Source of the DNA: Nectonema munidae
Lineage: Eukaryota; Nematomorpha; Nectonematoida; Nectonematidae
Length of the DNA: 64,000 nucleotides
Assembly (NCBI GenBank): GCA_030549495.1
Contig: JAUIRK010000889.1
Span: forward strand, 1-64,000
Direction: 5' to 3'
In this document: piece by piece, positions 54,865 through 64,000 of the stretch
Position numbering within the stretch: position 1 is the stretch's first letter
Layout: every line of letters begins with the position of its first letter
Translations under genes and position numbers: made by a program
The notes under the pieces: model-generated
Told to the model about the DNA's origin: nothing
The model's input: only the letters and a program-made list of their open reading frames with translations
The model's database searches: none

Positions 54865-54995
54865 TTCATTGACGCACTTATGTACCGCTTATGTCAAACT
54901 ATGAACAAATTCGTATCGATAAGGAATCGAATCCAGAGGCTTCCGTGCTATGTCCATCATCTCAACCAACCTGCCATGCCACCCATAGAGTATAG
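54865..54995 (-). repeat. tRNA-derived SINE (family B, copy 2)
   Basis: The minus strand reads GGCATGGCAGGTTGGTTGAG, ATGATGGACATAGCACGGAA and GCCTCTGGATTCGATTCC, with the B-box-like GGATTCGATTCC, then GATACGAATTTGTTCATAG. It matches the head at 8208 and extends further on the 3' side. Confidence 0.68.
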
Positions 54996-55514
54996 CTGTA
55001 GGGGATACGTCAAATTAGTTTTCAAAAAACTTAAGTTATGCTCTAAAATTTTTTAGTTTTTGTTGAAGCTCTATAACTTTTTCTGATAGATTTTTTTAAA
55101 GTTATTATAAAAGGCAAATCATTGCAAAATGTTAAAAGTTATTTTACTTTTTGTAGCTTGTATCAATTTAGCTTTTAAACTATTTTTAAATGATGCTGAG
55201 TAAAATGAAATAATGCTATCTTAATTTTTTGTTTTATTTTTGTTTGCACAATTATAACTTCGTTTTATACTCTTGCCCCTGAATCAATCATATTTTTCAT
55301 ATAAACATCGCAGGAAGTCTAGTAGACTCTTTGTCTTCACACTACATTTATTCATATAAAACTATCCAACCTTCAGTTATTTGTTTTCTCTATGAATCAA
55401 ATATCCTTTCATCAATTCTTGTAATGTGCCTGATAAGACTACTCTATTTTTCAAATGAAAAGCCTATTCCATCCCCTAACATTTTTGGATTTTTTAAACT
55501 AGTGTATATTCGAT

Positions 55515-56102
55515 GATTGTAGGTAAAAATGCCCCCAGAAAAAATGCCTCTAGAAAAAAATGCCCACGAAATAAATACCCCCAATTAAAAAGTAGGAAAA
55601 AATGCCCCTAATTTTTGATTTTTAGTATTTTTTTAAATTATATAAATATTTTTATTTGGTACCGTTTTGAAAGGCAAAATTTCTAAAATTTCTTAATCTA
55701 TAGGGTTTTTTCTTTATAAAGTTCTTGAAAACAATAGCAAAGGTGCAGATTTGTGGGAATGTGTTCTTAAAATCAGTTAAAATCCAAATTATATTTAGAA
55801 AGTGTTCTGATACACACAAAGTTCAAAAATATTTGCTGTTTTATAAAAATTTCTTTTTTGTATTTAAAATTTCTCATGCTGAGTTTTTTAGTTTACTTTA
55901 ATTAAATTTTAAATGTTTTAGATAAAAGGTTAACTTTTTTTTTTAAAAAAATCTTTATTTGACATATCTTTTTTAAAAATTTTAATTAATAATTTTTTTA
56001 TGGGCATTTTTACTGAAGCATTTTTTCCTACATTTTAATTGGGGGCATTTTTACTGTGGCATTTTTTCCTACTTTTTAATTGGGGGCATTTTTTCTGCGC
56101 AC
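55515..56102. mobile_element. 588-bp palindromic MITE with 10-bp target duplication and AAAAATGCCCC arrays
   Basis: The direct repeat TATATTCGAT lies at 55505-55514 and 56103-56112, exactly flanking the element. Each end carries several copies of AAAAATGCCCC-type blocks (GGTAAAAATGCCCCCAG, then GAAAAAATGCC) and the longer phrase CCCCCAATTAAAAAGTAGGA, which appears inverted at the other end. The middle, about 350 bp, is AT-rich and non-coding. A 10-bp duplication would fit a Mutator-type (MULE) or fold-back mechanism, but the outermost 8-10 bases of the two ends do not match well. Confidence 0.75.
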
Positions 56103-56399
56103 TATATTCGATATGCAAATTTAATTAAAATATTTTCGCTGGAAGTATAGTATTTAAATTCACCAATTTTGTAAAAAAAAATATAAAGTAGTCTTATAAA
56201 TTTAGGACTTTAGGTATGCGCTGAATACCCACTATTTTAAAGAATTGCTTGAATATTTGGTCTCCTGTGGTATTTCCAGACCACTAATTTTGAAAATTAC
56301 AATAAAAAAAATTTCAGCCCCCCCCCCCCTCAATAATTTTGAGGATGTGCGCCCCTGGGCAGAATCAAAGTGTTAGAGACCCTATTGATTGTAGCAAGA

Positions 56400-56830
56400 G
56401 TGCTACGATTAGTCCCGTGCGACGATTCGCCTAGAACCTCAATCTTTTTTTTTATGATACAAGAGATAAAACTAATTGTGAAACGCAAGAAGAGTTGGTT
56501 CTCTTAAAAAAATTACTTCGGGTTGAAGCCTCTCTTCAAACAGTCATATCAAACCTTATGGATTCAAACTTGCATTCCTGTAAATTTTCAAAATTATGGG
56601 AAAAAATTAAACTTTTCTTCATTGCTTTTTCTACTACTATGTATATGGTTGAACACAGTTTCAGTGTTATAACACAGCTTCTCAGCATACAAAGAAATCC
56701 TTTGTAAATCGCAATGAGAAGCGACTTAAGACTCCTTCTCAGCAGCATAGAACCAAATACATCAAACGTTTTTTTCTTTTTGAATCGCATTCAAAAATAA
56801 AAAGACATATCTAACTTTTTAAATAAAATT
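56400..56830 (+). mobile_element. hAT fragment (C-terminal part, second copy of the 49.5 kb family)
   Basis: The frame reads CETQEELVLLKKLLRVEASL, QTVISNLMDSNLHSCKFSKL and AFSTTMYMVEHSFSVITQLL (56495-56707), then MRSDLRLLLSSIEPNTS in a neighbouring frame. Most bases match the reverse complement of 49594-49900. The head of the element is missing. A 14-base C run sits just upstream near 56320. Confidence 0.75.
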
Positions 56831-57339
56831 TTCATTTATTTTTTTGTATCAATTTTTTTCTTCTATTCTTATTCCAGGTATTGAAGTTGTTCAGGTGTCA
56901 TTAAAAAATTTTTGAATAAAATAAAGTTCCTTATTTTTCTTCGGAATGAGGAAAACTGCCAAAACAATTTTAGGTGTCCTTGTTTCGTTGATGTTTTTTC
57001 CCTTAAAAGCGCAGGAGTAGAATATCCTTGAGTTAAAATTTTAGGTGCTTTAGGTCAGGCGAATATTTCCACTTTGACGATGAACGGTCAAAAATGGCGT
57101 CAAGAACGAGTGCCTCATTGGGCAGTATTTGTGTAAGTTTATGTATACGAGATGTTAGAGCTCGCTTCATTCAATGATTTTAGTTCGCACAAATCTAATT
57201 TTATTTGCAAAAGAAGGGCCTACCGATGGGAGTAAGAGCTCCTACTTTAGCAATACTCTGCATTGATTATTTTGAAACAAATTTTATTTAGCCCAGATTT
57301 CTCTATTTTCTTTGGGTTTGATATGTTAACCTTTCGAAT

Positions 57340-58330
57340 TTCCTAATAGTATTGATGAGAGTATCAAATACACGATGAATTGTATACTGATAATTTGATT
57401 CCATATCTGGACAAGGACATCTTGTTTCAAACTCAAGGGGACAACCTATCAACCAAAATCTTCAGAAAGCAAACAGACAAAAGAATTACACGTAATCAAG
57501 CATTAATTACATGAGTTATATGGAGTAGACAGCCTTTGCAGTACATCTCAACATAAAGAAGATGAATTGAATAAAATTTAATTCAAATTCAAAAATAATA
57601 TTTTTCCAGAAAGTTTTGTCAAGTATTCCTAATACATATAAGTGTGGGGCCTGAGTAAGGTTTGATAGATTCTGGGTTTCGATAACTCAAGGTCTTGGCT
57701 TCGATCCCACATCAAGCACACTTTTCTCATAGTTCGATACCAGCGGCGCAATTGTGCCTTCTCGATGAAAACACCCCACGGTACCTTTTAATATATATGT
57801 GAATAATACGAATAAAGATCCCATTGAATTTATTGGATAGCTGTCTTTCGATACAAAGAAGGTTAAAAGAAGACTCCAACATTTAAGCTCCTATGTATTA
57901 ATGATGTCTTCAATAAATGCACAAAAAATCTTTTGAAGAAAATATTGATGTTCATATTATAAACATGACAAACAGAAATTTACATACCATACTTAAACCC
58001 AAAAATAATAAACCCAAAATTCATGGGTGTGATGATGATAAATGCAATAAAATGATAAAATTAGGGCGCAATGATTTTAATATTATATAAAAGCTCACGT
58101 TATTTATGCCGCGAAGATTATATAGAGAAAACAAGCCGACCAGTAATATTCAGGCTGAAAGAACATATTCATGACATTGAAAACACGAAATCTAATTCTC
58201 CACTTGGATTGCATTTTGTTACTCATCATCATAATAATAAATATCATCACTCTGATTTGCAATTAAAAACGAAAGAACTGTCATGGAAGAAATATTGATT
58301 TCTAGAATGATTCCAAAAATGAATACACAA
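57340..58330 (+). mobile_element. Penelope-like retroelement fossil (GIY-YIG endonuclease end)
   Basis: Fragment of a Penelope-like element. The upstream part preserves the end of a reverse transcriptase with the usual 'PFLD....STKIYRK.T' kind of block. The downstream part (58071-58298) is a GIY-YIG-type nuclease region (YIEKTSRPVIFRLKEHIHDI). It interrupts a SINE-bearing stretch (57650-57800). It is 5' truncated and has multiple breaks; old. Confidence 0.6.
57650..57800 (+). repeat. tRNA-derived SINE (family A, copy 2)
   Basis: GTTTGATAGATTCTGGGTTT, CGATAACTCAAGGTCTTGG and the B-box-like GCTTCGATCCC, then AGTTCGATACCAGCGGCGCA and ATTGTGCCTT. Close copy of 51684-51842. It lies inside the Penelope-like remains. 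Confidence 0.75.
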
Positions 58331-58334
58331 TTTA

Positions 58335-59400
58335 TGATCAAAATTTGATAGATCGACTTATTGTATGATTGGTTGTCTTCTATCCGGGAGTAAGAATAGG
58401 AATATTGTGATGCTGCATCTCGTTAAAGGCGAGTAAATCGCTTATATATTACATTTATTGAAGAGTTTTATTTATTTTGTATCTCTATTCATATAAACAT
58501 ACATATATATTTGTTGCTCCATATATTCACTTAACTTTCCTCTACTCAGCCTTCTTCTCCATTAATATCCCATGCATCCCCATACATTGCTATATGTACC
58601 CTCACACCAGCAGTTTGCCTCTTCCCACAACCACGGCTTATGAACCCACTTTCAGATTAGACTGTCTTCAACTTTAAACAATTCTTCTTTCAACGCAGTA
58701 TATCTTATTACAACTCAGCATCTAATCACTACTAAAGATCATCTCTACTATTCATCATTTGTCTAATCCCCTTAAACCATCAACTAACTCTGTTTAATCC
58801 TTTTCATCCAAAGCATTTGTATCTTCCACATTTAGTACTTCAACGTGATAAAGACTCGTGGAGTCGAAAATTTGTTTTAGTTTTAAATAAATTTGTTAGA
58901 AACGTTTTACTTTTTTGGTTTATGTTTTATTAGTTACAGTTTTTTGAATTACTACATAAAAAATTTCTGTATTTTTATTTAGAAAATATATTTTTAACAT
59001 TTTATAATAACTTTTAGCGTGTGTGTGTCAGTGACTAAAAAATAAAGCCTAGCAAGATTTTCAAAACAAAACTATCATAAAATGGAAAAAAAAGTTTGTT
59101 AAATATACAAAATTTTTATGTAATTTTAAAGAATTGGACACAAACACTCTTCATAAGTTATAAAGTGTAAAAGTTTTTAAAGTGATAAATTAGAGTGGAA
59201 ATATATTAAAATGGTAAAAAGATTTTATCGATGAATTTACACTCAACCGATCAGTTTTTGTCGATCGAATCATTACTTCTAAAATAGAAGATAGAAAAAC
59301 TTTAATCTCTTTTATCAGAATTATTTGAAGAATATCAATTCGAAAGGTTGCACAACTTTATTAGTAATAATTTTATTGGTAATAAAAATTAATATTTTTC
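58335..59400. other. Spacer downstream of WDR33, no gene seen
   Basis: 58440-58870 is unusually rich in C+T on the plus strand but has no domain or repeat I recognise. The rest is AT-rich. Confidence 0.45.
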
Positions 59401-59406
59401 TTTATT
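59401..59406 (-). promoter_or_regulatory. Poly(A) signal AATAAA of WDR33
   Basis: AATAAA on the minus strand 48 bp beyond the WDR33 stop codon, at a normal distance for a short 3' UTR. Confidence 0.55.
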
Positions 59407-59453
59407 ACTATTACTGACTATTATTATCAATGCAAATTTCATCCAATCAAAGC

Positions 59454-60211
59454 TTAGTAGCGCTTGTTGTTGTTGTTGTTTGAAGCATTGTAATACTTGT
59501 TGTTATTACTTCCACGTTGTTTTCGCTCCATCAAATGTGATGACGGATAAGGCTGGACGGGAGGGTGTGGCATTTGATGGTTATAACTGCCTCTATTGTC
59601 ACCTCCCGCCGTTGCCATGTTGTAAGGCATGAATCCAGGAGGCAGGTATGGTGTTCTAGTATTCATGGAGTTATCAATGTTCGTGTGCATCATTTGAGGT
59701 GCTGTGTAGGAATGGTGAGGATTCGGAAGGTAAGCTACTTGGGATAGCTGTCCTGATTGATAGGCGTGGTGGTGTTGTTGGAATCTCAGTCCAGTCAGAT
59801 TGGCATGTTGTGATTGGTTGAAGTGAGATCTTGAAACGGTGGGATTATTCTGACGATTATGGGGGGCCTGTTGATGATAGCCAATCTTGTTATACCACTT
59901 CTCTCCCTTTTCTTGATAGAGATCCCCCTGTTCCTTGAAATTTGAGTTCCTGGTTATGGAGGCTGTTGCAGCTGTATCCGGTTTCGAGAAGGAAGATGAA
60001 GCAAGCATGTGATCTAATTCTTCATTCATTTCATAGTTGTCGACAGCTTTTTCATTCTTCTCAAAATCTTTCGATGTGTTTCCAAGAGCATATTGATCGG
60101 CAGCATCAGATTTATCAAGATTTGAAGTTTGCACGCTTAAAAAAGTTGACTCAAATTTAACGCGCAATCCAGGAATAGAAATCTTCTTTGGCTTCTCTGA
60201 AAAGCTTGAAT
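59454..60211 (-). CDS. WDR33: WDR33 last exon: low-complexity C-terminal tail
   Basis: The exon starts after TTTTCTAG and encodes [20 protein letters not shown] onward, then an acidic stretch, [13 protein letters not shown] and a Gln/His/Asn/Pro/Tyr-rich region. The last 30 residues are rich in asparagine, encoded by a GTT/TTG-type repeat on the plus strand (GTTGTTGTTGTTGTTTG near 59465), so length variation between individuals is likely. Vertebrate WDR33 has a collagen-like tail instead; tails of this protein are known to be variable. Confidence 0.88.
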
Positions 60212-63200
60212 CTAGAAAATGAATAAAATAAATGGTAGGATAAATGTATAGAAGAGATTTATAATTTTTAAATTTTATTATAAAGGAATTTGTGTATTAA
60301 ACTCAACCCAAGTAAAGTAATATGGAAAGTCCACTCATAAGCCAAACATGTCTTTTAATGATATAAAATTGAAAAAATTCAAAATAAATCGTGGAGCGTA
60401 TACCCTTTTCACCCCTTCCATCTTTAAATCACATTGGAGGTTGTGTGCCCCTGAGTAGGGTAAATAAGAAGGTATAATTTGGAAAGTGTCAAAAGAGTTT
60501 CTGATTCATAAAAGTGCACCTACTACATAAACAGATATTTTGTTTACTCGAAAAAGCAATATTTTACAAGAATGTTATCCGATGTGCAAATTCCACAGGA
60601 AGGGAAACAAAAGATGGCGCACTTCATGCGGATGCTGACTCCAGCATATGGTGAAAAAGAATAAGCAAATATTAATCCTTAAAAATGAATATAGTTAGTC
60701 GTCAACAGCAATCAAAAAGGCATATAAAAGCGCGAGAGTATTCTTCAAAGTATCAATAATAAAAAAAATAAGAAAGAAAAAAATTCGGAAAGACACAGAG
60801 AGAACGCTAAGAAAAGAACATATAATTCACAAAGTAAATGAGTTATGTGGGAAAAGAGATTGAGAAAAGGCCGTTTATGCGCGAGCATTTAGAATTAGAC
60901 TTTTAATGTGCAAAGACCAAAAAATCGTTTAACGTCCTTTGTCCCCAATCCGCATGGTAAGACGTGCCTCACACACATACACAAATGTGTGCCACTTTTT
61001 ATTTGGAGCGTGGTGCATTTCTTGCCGGATACCCTTCCCGACATCAACCGGATACAATCAGATTAAACAACACGAAATTCTATTTTGAGTACATCGGGAA
61101 TCAAACCAGAGGCCTAACAACGTTGCCACCGGCGCCCTTTTAATGTGCATAGATAAATAAATAGTTTTGAGAAAGACAAACGCCAAAGTCAGGAAAATGC
61201 CAGAAATAAAACTATGATTGAAAATATAAAGAAGAAATAAATGTTCGAGAAATGGCAATGACTTTAAAATTAATTCCATTAAACTTTTTTTGCATTACTA
61301 AACTAATCCATTTTGTTCAAAAAATATCTATTATAATTTAACACAGAAATACATGAGAACTGAAGTATAAGCTCTACATCTAATAGAAAAAATGTTTAGC
61401 TTGTTTAAGTTTAATTCCAAATATTTAAATAAATTATTTGCAACTAGAAAAAGATGAGTAGTACCAAAATAATATTTTTTTTCTTCATCTCTTGGGACAC
61501 TCCAAAATATTGTAGACATAATTTTTGTTATATTTTCATTACAATTTTGAGAATTAGAAAAGAACTTCCAACAAATCATTGTTTGAATTATGTCACCAAT
61601 TAATTATAGCTACGTCAGAAATATTTACTTAGAGTGGAATAATTGTGTATTCGTGAAAGATTAAAAAATCAACCTTGTTAAGCTCCAATCTTGCCGCATT
61701 GATACTCTAACAAGTGGTTTCTCAACCTTTTGGCATAAATCGCTGAAAGAAATTGAAAAAAACTTAAAAATCGGCCACTATAAAGCCTCAACATTTTTAA
61801 AAACTTTAATTTGAATTTTTCCTTCCATTTATAACTTATCTTTCTAAGAAAATTTTCTAGAGATATTGCAAGAAAATAAATTTAAATTCTTCTTTAAAGT
61901 ATAAAAATAAGTGATGTTTTCCACTAAATTTTTTGATTAGAATATTGAAACTATGATTCAAAGTCTGTCGATATTAAATAAAGTAAGTTTTTGAAAAAAT
62001 ATTTCAATATTTTTTTATTCAAGGTTGAAATGTTTTTTAAAAAAATTGGCCACTAAAAATTTAAATTTGTCCAAAAGTGGATGATTCTCCCACAATTAAG
62101 AAGCCGTGCTTTAACACATCCTTGACATTATTATGAGCGAATATCAGAGGTGTATAATTTTTACTTGATGCTTTGCATGAATTTTCGACATTGCTCGTTG
62201 AAACTTGTGATACACTAATTTTTGAAGAGGCGTCTTTTGCACTGCTGCTAACCACGCACCCATTCTTTTCATTGGTCCCTAGAAAAACAATAAAGTCAAA
62301 GTATTTTCAGTAAATGTCGATATTTGAGAAGCAAAAAAAATAAAAATTTCATTGGTTAAACGTGGAAAATGAAAATAAAATCGTTTAATTTCGTTAAAAT
62401 GTGCTTTGCATCAAAAAAATGTCAGAAATAGAAAGGGAAAAGAAGGTAGGCACATGTAGAGAATATCAAAAGCAAAAGGGGAAGAGTTGTTATGAGCAAC
62501 ATTTGTTACTTTCGCAACCTAGCAAAATCCTACGTTTATCAGATCTAAAGACATGCAGAACACGCATAAGGGTGTAGCCCACACATGTAGGCAAGGGAGG
62601 GGCGTAAAACGACCATGTAACCTTCTCCCCCCTCAAATGATTCTCAATTTGAATAGTAATAATTCAAATAGAGTTTATAAACTTTTTTCATAAAATTGGA
62701 ATTATTTTGTTAATCTACACCAATCTTTAGCACATCTTAGTATCTTCTACACATAAGCGATAAAAAACAATAAGAGCATTGTAAAAATACGATATATCGA
62801 TTTCGACCTTCTATCCTTAAAACAATTTATTTAGTTTTAGCTTAGCACATCCTAAAATATTTCCTAACAAAAGTATCATAAATAAAATCAATACCTTTTT
62901 CAGCAGATTCAGAAAGTCCGACTGAAGAAATGAGGGACGTTTGGTGCTGAGAGTCTGAACACGTATCAAAGTTCATGGATGAAGTGATGGTCGTGTCCAT
63001 TTCACTGTCTTCTGCAAGCGTACTGTTTTGAATGAGGTTTTCTTTGAAGTAGAGCAAATCCCCTGGCCGATTGCGTGTCCAAAATTTACTATAAACCATA
63101 TGGCACAGTTTAAAAACGGAATGTTATCAATTTAACATATATATATTTTTTATATATAATGCCAACTATGTGCTTATATATATATATATTAGTATAGAGT

Positions 63201-63509
63201 TTGAGAATGGCATTAGCGGTATTAACCACCTCCCTCTCCTAATGTTTGGATGATAATTAATTGTAAGTATCTTCATAGCAAAAATGTTAAATATAATCTC
63301 TTAAATGTAAAATTATACAAGCTTCATTCATTTATCGTAAAGGAACCTGAACAAAAATGAGATTATTTTTAACTGTTTGGCAAAAAAACTTTTTTTACCT
63401 TGTGTGATCATTGGAGCCGGAACACAGAATGTGACCAATGGGATGCCAAGCTAACGACCAAATCGTTCCTTCGTGTGCTTGATCAATGCTGCCAACATCT
63501 TTTTCTAGC
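59454..63509 (-). CDS. WDR33: WDR33, last four exons (5' part beyond the window)
   Basis: WDR33 (Pfs2 in yeast) is the WD40 subunit of the nuclear cleavage and polyadenylation complex that binds the AAUAAA signal. Exons: 63399-63509 ([20 protein letters not shown] then [16 protein letters not shown]), 62895-63088 ([11 protein letters not shown] then a serine/acidic stretch), 62165-62278, and 59454-60211 to the stop. Junction phases are 2, 1 and 1, with GT-AG sites throughout. The first exon is the last WD40 blade and matches human WDR33 ([20 protein letters not shown]..). The conserved KMRDRYNLN that follows RPGD in other animals is absent; the protein instead runs into a low-complexity tail. 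That tail is rich in Q, H, P and Y ([15 protein letters not shown]) and ends [16 protein letters not shown]. Coding sequence upstream lies right of 64000. Confidence 0.93.
60950..61145 (-). repeat. tRNA-derived SINE (family D) in the last WDR33 intron
   Basis: The minus strand reads GGGCGCCGGTGGCAACGTTG, TTAGGCCTCTGGTTTGATTC and CCGATG, with A-box-like TGGCAACGTTG and B-box-like GGTTTGATTCCC. Downstream come GATGTCGGGAAGGGTATCCG and GCAAGAAATGCACCACGCTC. The GGGAAGGGTATCCGGC block resembles a conserved central motif of several animal SINE families. The rest of the intron (60212-62164) is AT-rich without clear features. Confidence 0.68.
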
Positions 63510-63833
63510 CTGAACAAGTAAAGTTTAACATTATAAATTTACAAAGAAAAAAAGTCCTTCATAACTCATGGGCTGTGAAAGTCACAATCGTGAACTACAA
63601 ATAAAAAAAAGTCAATACATGAGATATTGCTACTATTTTTGCTCAGTCATCCTTATTTTTTGCTTTAGCATATCGTAGTTTCATTATACTGTATATAAAT
63701 TGGAAATATAGTGTGTTTATTCCAACTGTTACTAAGGCACATTGAAAAATAAGTATAGATACATCTATGAATCTAAATTATATGGATAATATAACACACA
63801 CAAATCATAGTAGAGTAGAGAGTTCGAAGTGAG

Positions 63834-64000
63834 ATTTTTAGGATGCTCTTGTTTTATTCGTTCCAGGGATGTCACTCAAAAGCATCCAGGAGAAGTCACC
63901 CATCATGTTGATGTTCCAGTGACCTTGGTCGTTGCTTTCCATCTCAAAAATGTCTTGCTCCAACCTTTCTCCATACTTTGATGCATTGCCCGAGGTGAGA
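63834..64000 (-). mobile_element. C-terminal fragment of an unclassified repeat-encoded protein in a WDR33 intron
   Basis: The minus strand is open from the window edge to TAA at 63838: NASKYGERLEQDIFEMESND, QGHWNINMMGDFSWMLLSDI, PGTNKTRAS. The GHWN.NMMGD..W.L phrase is one I remember from repeat-encoded proteins in several invertebrates. It does not belong to WDR33, whose next exon must lie further right. It continues beyond the window. Confidence 0.45.

Noticed and set aside
59565-60160. Plus-strand open frames opposite the last WDR33 exon
   Set aside because: They are shadows of the coding exon on the other strand, with no domain of their own.
61700-62060. hAT-like end AGTGGTTTCTCAACC in the WDR33 intron
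   Set aside because: Only one end resembles a hAT terminus; no matching right end or target duplication found.

Overview
The window is AT-rich animal DNA in which a few spliced host genes, all on the minus strand, sit in a dense layer of dead mobile elements. Evidence for an animal is the gene for WDR33 at the right edge (its WD40 sequence is close to the human protein), GT-AG introns, tRNA-derived SINEs, and the mix of Helitron, piggyBac, hAT, MULE, Tigger, Penelope-like and CR1/Jockey-like elements. Strong AT bias, 48-71 bp introns and this element mix would suit an arthropod such as a parasitic copepod. That placement is a guess; nothing here fixes the species.

Layout. 1-4.3 kb: Helitron relic split by a piggyBac insertion. 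4.3-6.8 kb: AT-rich repeats. 6.8-27.9 kb: gene A, a minus-strand gene I reassembled by hand as 13 exons (signal peptide, four cysteine-rich EGF-like modules, then beta-rich modules). Its large introns hold a MULE, a Tigger relic, a Helitron piece, a fold-back element and a CR1/Jockey-like LINE. 28-41.5 kb: repeats, including a 6.6 kb element with 1.3 kb terminal inverted repeats, a 150-bp satellite, a hAT MITE with an exact 8-bp target duplication, a fossil tyrosine-recombinase-type retroelement and hAT remains. 41.4-42.1 kb: another Helitron relic. 43.6-46.6 kb: gene B, a single-exon 854-codon type I membrane protein (signal peptide, EGF, lectin-like beta domains, three Ig-like domains, transmembrane segment), with a charged cytoplasmic tail in the -1 frame. 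47-58.3 kb: hAT, SINE, fold-back and Penelope-like remains, plus one host terminal exon (52.4 kb). 59.4-63.5 kb: the last four exons of WDR33.

The most interesting content is the pair A and B. Both are secreted or surface proteins that open with a signal peptide and EGF-like cysteines, and they share a similar middle module. One is split into many phase-1 exons and one is intronless. Gene A carries an in-frame stop in a skippable EGF exon and has a decayed exon copy. Gene B changes frame exactly between its membrane segment and tail. That fits a fast-evolving, lineage-specific receptor family, but the function is inference. WDR33 is unrelated housekeeping (mRNA 3'-end processing); the genes do not form a pathway.
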